A DNA stretch of 16,857 nt from Oscillospiraceae bacterium (lineage in GTDB: Bacteria > Bacillota > Clostridia > Oscillospirales > Oscillospiraceae), in NCBI GenBank assembly GCA_016295225.1, contig JAEDLP010000030.1:1-16857 (forward strand), in the 5' to 3' direction. Position numbers and translations under genes: made by a program. This document shows, piece after piece, positions 13,960 to 16,857 of the stretch (position 1 is the stretch's first letter; each line of letters begins with the position of its first letter). The notes below the pieces were generated by a model. That model saw only the letters and a list, made by a program, of their open reading frames with translations. It made no database searches and was not told the origin of the DNA.

Positions 13960-14099
13960 GGCTCCCCTGTGAGGGGAGCTGTCTGCGGAGCAGACTGAGG
14001 GGTGCTATCGATGGGATATTGCGTCGTACCGATACGACGCAGGCACGGCAGGATACCACCCCTCCGCCCCTCCGGGGCACCTCCCCTCTCAGGGGAGGC
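13960..14099. mobile_element. MITE-like element with hairpin-forming terminal inverted repeats
   Basis: Left end 13960-14004 (GGCTCCCCTGTGAGGGGAGC... to GAGGGGTG) and right end 14057-14099 (CACCCCTC... to ...AGGGGAGGC) are imperfect inverted copies of about 44 bp. Each can also fold on itself (GGCTCCCC/GGGGAGC, CTCCCCT/AGGGGAG). The centre has a perfect 9-bp hairpin TGCGTCGTA / TACGACGCA (14020-14028 with 14033-14041). No protein is encoded, and minus-strand frames across it are repeat translations. AACGGAACCC occurs on both sides (13940-13949, 14109-14118) but about 10 bp outside the ends, so a target duplication is uncertain. It accounts for most of the 342-nt gap between the FAD dehydrogenase and the SpoIID gene. 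Confidence 0.7.
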
Positions 14100-14124
14100 A
14101 TTGACCTGAACGGAACCCCTATGC

Positions 14125-14157
14125 AAAAAGAACGGCTCCCTCGTCAGAAGGAGCCGT
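14125..14157 (-). terminator. Terminator of the deacetylase-SpoIID unit
   Basis: On the minus strand ACGGCTCC / GGAGCCGT (14150-14157 with 14132-14139) with a 10-nt loop, followed by TCTTTTTG. It lies about 30 nt past the SpoIID stop. Confidence 0.85.
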
Positions 14158-14188
14158 CGTATGTCTCAAACGTTTCCGGCAGGCCCGG

Positions 14189-15160
14189 TCATCCCGCGTA
14201 CTCCTCCACCGTGACCCCGGTGTAGTAGTGCTGCAGGATCTCGGTGTAGGTGCTGCCGTCAGCCGCCATGGCGTTGGCCCCGTACTGGCTCATGCCCACC
14301 CCGTGGCCGAAGCCGGTAACCTGGAAGGTGACAGAGTCCGCCGTGGTCTCCACGGTGAAGGCCGCCGACCGCAGGCCGAAGATCTGCCGGGCCTGGACTC
14401 CGGTGACGGTGACCCCGCCGATGACGATGGTCCCCACGCTGCCGCCGTTGGTCAGGGTAATCTCTCCGAACCAGCCGGCGGGTTCCCCCTCCAGCACCCC
14501 GTCGGGCTGGGCGGCTAAGTATGTATCCTTGAACTCCTGGGCGGTGAAGGTGACCTGGCTGTGGAAGTTGGGGACCTCCTCCCCCTCGGGGGACTCCACG
14601 CTCTGTAAGTAAGGCACGCTGTTCCCCCACACCGCCACGGCGTCCTGGGTGGTCTCGCCGGAGGAGGAGTGGAACACAGCGGAGATGAGCTGTCCCTCGT
14701 AGAGAATGACCTGGTTGTTGGTCTCGGCCACAGCATGGGTGATTTTATCCGTGTAGGCCGCCGCGTTCTCCCCCCAGTTGGCCTGGGCCTTCTCCCGGGA
14801 GATCCAGGCCTGACAGCAGGCGTAGTTGGTGCACAGGTCGGCCTCTGGATGGTTGGCGGCGTTTCCGGCCTTGTGCAGGGAGTAGGTCCGGGCGGCCACC
14901 GCCTGGGCCTTCAGGGCTTCCTCCTCAAAGGAGGCGGGCATCTCGGCGGCCACCACCCCCCATAAGTACTGGTTCAGATCCATTTCCTGGACCTGACCGT
15001 CCACAAGGATCGTTAAGGTTCGGCCGCTGTCCGGCAGGGTCAGGGCCTGGTCGGGTTGGTCGGTGTTCTTCTCCTGGGTCTTTCTCTCCTGGCGGACGCC
15101 CAGGGGAATGAGAAAGAGGACCAGGGCCAGCAGCAGGGCAACGGCAACGACTTTTTTCAT
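14189..15160 (-). CDS. spoIID: SpoIID-family peptidoglycan lytic transglycosylase
   Basis: Stage II sporulation protein D family, which cuts glycan strands during engulfment in the SpoIID-SpoIIM-SpoIIP complex. It has 323 residues, with one N-terminal membrane anchor (KKVVAVALLLALVLFLIPLGV, 2-22). The catalytic region is YLWGVVAAEMPASFEEEALKAQAVAARTYS with E73 as probable catalytic acid. H104, C110, C115/C116 match the spacing of the zinc ligands reported for Clostridioides difficile SpoIID, with Cys in place of one His. The C-terminal GFGHGVGMSQYGA is typical. ATG follows GAAGGAGGG; a start 15 codons upstream is rejected. It is second in a pair with a polysaccharide deacetylase, 60 nt apart. 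Vegetative SpoIID/LytB paralogues exist, so the sporulation role is likely, not proven. Confidence 0.9.
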   Translation of the reverse strand: MKKVVAVALLLALVLFLIPLGVRQERKTQEKNTDQPDQALTLPDSGRTLTILVDGQVQEMDLNQYLWGVVAAEMPASFEEEALKAQAVAARTYSLHKAGNAANHPEADLCTNYACCQAWISREKAQANWGENAAAYTDKITHAVAETNNQVILYEGQLISAVFHSSSGETTQDAVAVWGNSVPYLQSVESPEGEEVPNFHSQVTFTAQEFKDTYLAAQPDGVLEGEPAGWFGEITLTNGGSVGTIVIGGVTVTGVQARQIFGLRSAAFTVETTADSVTFQVTGFGHGVGMSQYGANAMAADGSTYTEILQHYYTGVTVEEYAG

Positions 15161-15190
15161 AGAGTTCCCCCTCCTTCCGGGGTCATGCAG

Positions 15191-15220
15191 GGCAGCGCCC
15201 GGCATTCGGCCAGCGCTGCC
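15191..15220 (-). promoter_or_regulatory. Intercistronic hairpin between deacetylase and SpoIID genes
   Basis: An 8-bp stem GGCAGCGC (15191-15198) / GCGCTGCC (15213-15220) abuts the deacetylase stop codon. There is no U-tract, so processing or mRNA stability is more likely than termination. Confidence 0.5.
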
Positions 15221-15949
15221 TCAGGCGTTGGGCGGCAGGTCCATATAGACCACGCCATGTTCTGGAATCTCTCTGCGCAGGGCAAAGAGTTCCTCTACGG
15301 TGACAAAATAATACCCCTGGGCCATGAGGGCGTCCACCGTCTGGAGCGCGGCCTCCACCGAGGTATCGTAGATATCGTGCATGAGGATAATGGCCCCGTC
15401 CTCCGCCTCGTCCAGACAGACCTGGAGGATACGGGCAGGATTTTTGTCCTTCCAGTCCTCGGTGTCCACCGACCAGCAGATGATGGGGGCGTCCACCCAC
15501 TTCTTCAGGTTGTCGTCCACGAAGCCGTAGGGGGGCCGGACCATGAAGTCCGTGGGGCCCACGATGGCGGTCAGGGTCTCCCGGCAGGGGTCCAGCTGGC
15601 TGTGAATTTTCTCCTGGCTGCACCCTTCCAGCTGGACGTGATCCCAGGTGTGGAGGCCGATCTGATGTCCCTCGGCGGCCATGCGCTCCACGGTGTCCCG
15701 CTGGTTCTCCACCTGGCTGCCGATGAGGAAAAAGGTGGCTTTGACCCCCCGCTCCGCCAGGCCGTCCAGGAGCTTTTCCGTTGTGTTGGGCCAGGGTCCG
15801 TCGTCAAAGGTCAGGGCCACATAGCCCCCGTTCTTCCGGGCGGAGACCGGCTGGACCTCCTCCCGGGCAGGGAGAAGAAGGGCGGCCAGGGAGAGCAGGA
15901 AGGCGATCCCCCACAGGGTCCACAGGATGTTCTTTTTTCGGGCTGCCAT
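15221..15949 (-). CDS. Polysaccharide deacetylase (NodB domain), membrane-anchored
   Basis: Carbohydrate esterase family 4 enzyme of 242 residues that removes N-acetyl groups from peptidoglycan or related glycans. One N-terminal membrane segment (about 8-27) puts the domain outside the membrane. NodB motifs are complete: TFDDGP 47-52 (base D49, metal D50), metal histidines H100 and H104 in HTWDH, RPPYG 138-142, and H191 in LMHDI. Length and layout resemble sporulation deacetylases such as PdaA/PdaB, and its partner here is SpoIID. Muramic-delta-lactam formation or vegetative wall modification are both possible. ATG follows AAAGGAGG. The promoter found is sigma-A-like rather than a sporulation sigma type. 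Confidence 0.92.
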   Translation of the reverse strand: MAARKKNILWTLWGIAFLLSLAALLLPAREEVQPVSARKNGGYVALTFDDGPWPNTTEKLLDGLAERGVKATFFLIGSQVENQRDTVERMAAEGHQIGLHTWDHVQLEGCSQEKIHSQLDPCRETLTAIVGPTDFMVRPPYGFVDDNLKKWVDAPIICWSVDTEDWKDKNPARILQVCLDEAEDGAIILMHDIYDTSVEAALQTVDALMAQGYYFVTVEELFALRREIPEHGVVYMDLPPNA

Positions 15950-16072
15950 GGCGGGTCCTCCTTTTTTCCGTGGGCTGCTTCCAGTATACCCGGAAGGGGC
16001 GGGGGCTTTCCCGGCAATTCTTTACAAAAAAAGAAGCCGGCGGGGAGAACACGGCATGGTATGTTTGAGGTT

Positions 16073-16102
16073 AGTATATCCTGTTCCGCCGCGGGGTGTC
16101 AA
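16073..16102 (-). promoter_or_regulatory. Promoter of the deacetylase-SpoIID unit
   Basis: On the minus strand TTGACA (16097-16102), an 18-nt spacer, TATACT (16073-16078). This leaves a leader of about 117 nt containing a T-rich stretch (16022-16033) with only weak hairpin potential before it. Confidence 0.75.
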
Positions 16103-16174
16103 GGGCTCCGCCCGGGGAACCGCTCGCCGGGGAACCCGGAAAAAATACCCGGTTCGGAAAAATCGCCTTCCATC

Positions 16175-16203
16175 TTGTAAAAACCACAGGATTCCGCTAC
16201 AAT
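16175..16203 (+). promoter_or_regulatory. Promoter of the uracil permease gene
   Basis: TTGTAA (16175-16180), a 17-nt spacer, TACAAT (16198-16203). The leader is only about 40 nt, leaving no room for a purine riboswitch or PyrR attenuator. Divergent from the deacetylase promoter. Confidence 0.75.
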
Positions 16204-16252
16204 GTCAGATTAGGATACGCTTTGTTTTTTGTGAGAAAAGGAGACACGTTCT

Positions 16253-16857
16253 ATGGCCAAAGAGAAAATCGTCCTGGGGTCCCAGGCTGTCTATGACGCC
16301 CGAACCCTTGGCAAACCCAGAATGCTGGTCCTGGGTCTTCAGCACATGTTCGCCATGTTCGGCGCCACGGTCCTGGTGCCCATCATCGTCAGCGGCAGCT
16401 ACGGTCTGCCCCTGAGCGTCCAGACCACCCTCTTTTTCGCCGGCATAGGGACCTTGATGTTCCATGCCTGCACCCGGCTGAAGGTTCCCGCCTTCCTGGG
16501 CTCCTCCTTCGCCTTCCTGGGGGGCTTCCTGGCGGTGAGCAAGCTGGACACCGGCATCTACGCCGACATGACCGGGGCGGAAAAGCTCCCCTATGCCACC
16601 GGCGGCATCGTGGCGGCCGGCCTGCTCTATCTGGTTGTGGCCCTGCTGTTCAAGGTGGTGGGCGCGGAGAAGGTCATGCGCTTCTTCCCCCCCATCGTCA
16701 CCGGCCCCATGATCATCCTCATCGGGCTTTCCCTGGCGGGGAATGCTGTGACCAACGCCTCCGCCTGCTGGCCCCTGGCCTTTCTGGCCATTGCCGTCAT
16801 CGTGGTGGCCAACATCTGGGGCAAGGGCATGATCAAGATCATTCCCATCCTGCTGGG
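16253..16857 (+). CDS. uraA: Uracil permease (NCS2 / uracil-xanthine permease family), 3'-truncated by window edge
   Basis: Proton-coupled nucleobase importer in the membrane. 201 codons are visible of a usual ~420-460, and the frame is open to the last base. The N-terminus MAKEKIVLGSQAVYDARTLG is followed by QHMFAMFGATVLVPIIV, the NCS2 first-helix signature. KVPAFLGSSFAFLGGF follows, the discontinuous-helix motif that favours uracil over xanthine permeases. Next is PPIVTGPMIILIGLSLAGNA. At least five hydrophobic helices are present. ATG follows AAAAGGAG at 9 nt. The substrate-binding glutamates of the second half are outside the window, so uracil is the best guess and the gene symbol is tentative. 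Confidence 0.9.
   Translation, partial: MAKEKIVLGSQAVYDARTLGKPRMLVLGLQHMFAMFGATVLVPIIVSGSYGLPLSVQTTLFFAGIGTLMFHACTRLKVPAFLGSSFAFLGGFLAVSKLDTGIYADMTGAEKLPYATGGIVAAGLLYLVVALLFKVVGAEKVMRFFPPIVTGPMIILIGLSLAGNAVTNASACWPLAFLAIAVIVVANIWGKGMIKIIPILL

Noticed and set aside
13875..14126. Minus-strand frames across the repeat element (Pro/Arg/Gly-rich)
   Set aside because: They translate the hairpin repeats of the MITE-like element, a well-known source of false genes.
16204..16252. Possible purine riboswitch or PyrR attenuator before the uracil permease
   Set aside because: The leader from the predicted promoter is only about 40 nt, with no conserved aptamer or terminator pairing.

Overview
The window looks like chromosomal DNA of a GC-rich, anaerobic, probably spore-forming gut-type Firmicute. 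I infer the Oscillospiraceae group (Flavonifractor / Lawsonibacter / Intestinimonas-like) from strongly G/C-biased third codon positions, AAGGAGG-type ribosome binding sites, TTGACA/TATAAT promoters, lysine and glycine riboswitches, a Fe-S old-yellow-enzyme, a SpoIID homologue, and hairpin repeats with a GGCTCCCC core. Genus is not determined. I see no phage genes, transposase genes, CRISPR array, rRNA or tRNA. This is mostly core genome, and the most interesting content lies between the genes.

Region 1 (1-1990). The 3' part of cysteine synthase (cysK) converges on an IscR/CymR-type Rrf2 regulator that carries three cysteines. They share a symmetrical terminator. The regulator has a long, structured 5' leader. 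Divergent from it, a consensus promoter drives a tandem glycine riboswitch that ends in a terminator. A second terminator follows with no gene in between, so the riboswitch appears to have no gene of its own.

Region 2 (1993-4978). An M19 dipeptidase with its own promoter is followed by a 660-residue FMN/Fe-S/FAD enoate-reductase-type oxidoreductase, probably in the same transcription unit.

Region 3 (5062-8151). A perfect sigma-A promoter and a lysine riboswitch precede a three-gene polar amino acid ABC importer: lipoprotein, permease with an unusual charged C-terminal tail, and ATPase. The riboswitch indicates lysine as the likely substrate and feedback signal. A strong hairpin closes the operon.

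Region 4 (8183-13846, all minus strand). Read in transcription order: a COG2509-type FAD dehydrogenase, a 286-nt gap with DnaA-box-like 9-mers and a 13-bp inverted repeat, mnmE (tRNA U34 modification), an LtaS-like phosphoglycerol transferase, and a protein I do not recognise.

Region 5 (13847-16857). A MITE-like element of about 140 bp is followed by a minus-strand pair, a polysaccharide deacetylase and SpoIID (cell wall / sporulation). Divergent from these is the 5' part of a uracil permease that runs off the window.

No clearly unprecedented multi-gene system is visible. The best leads are the gene-less tandem glycine riboswitch, the DnaA-box-like cluster beside mnmE, the lysine-switch ABC importer with its extended permease, and the MITE-like element.
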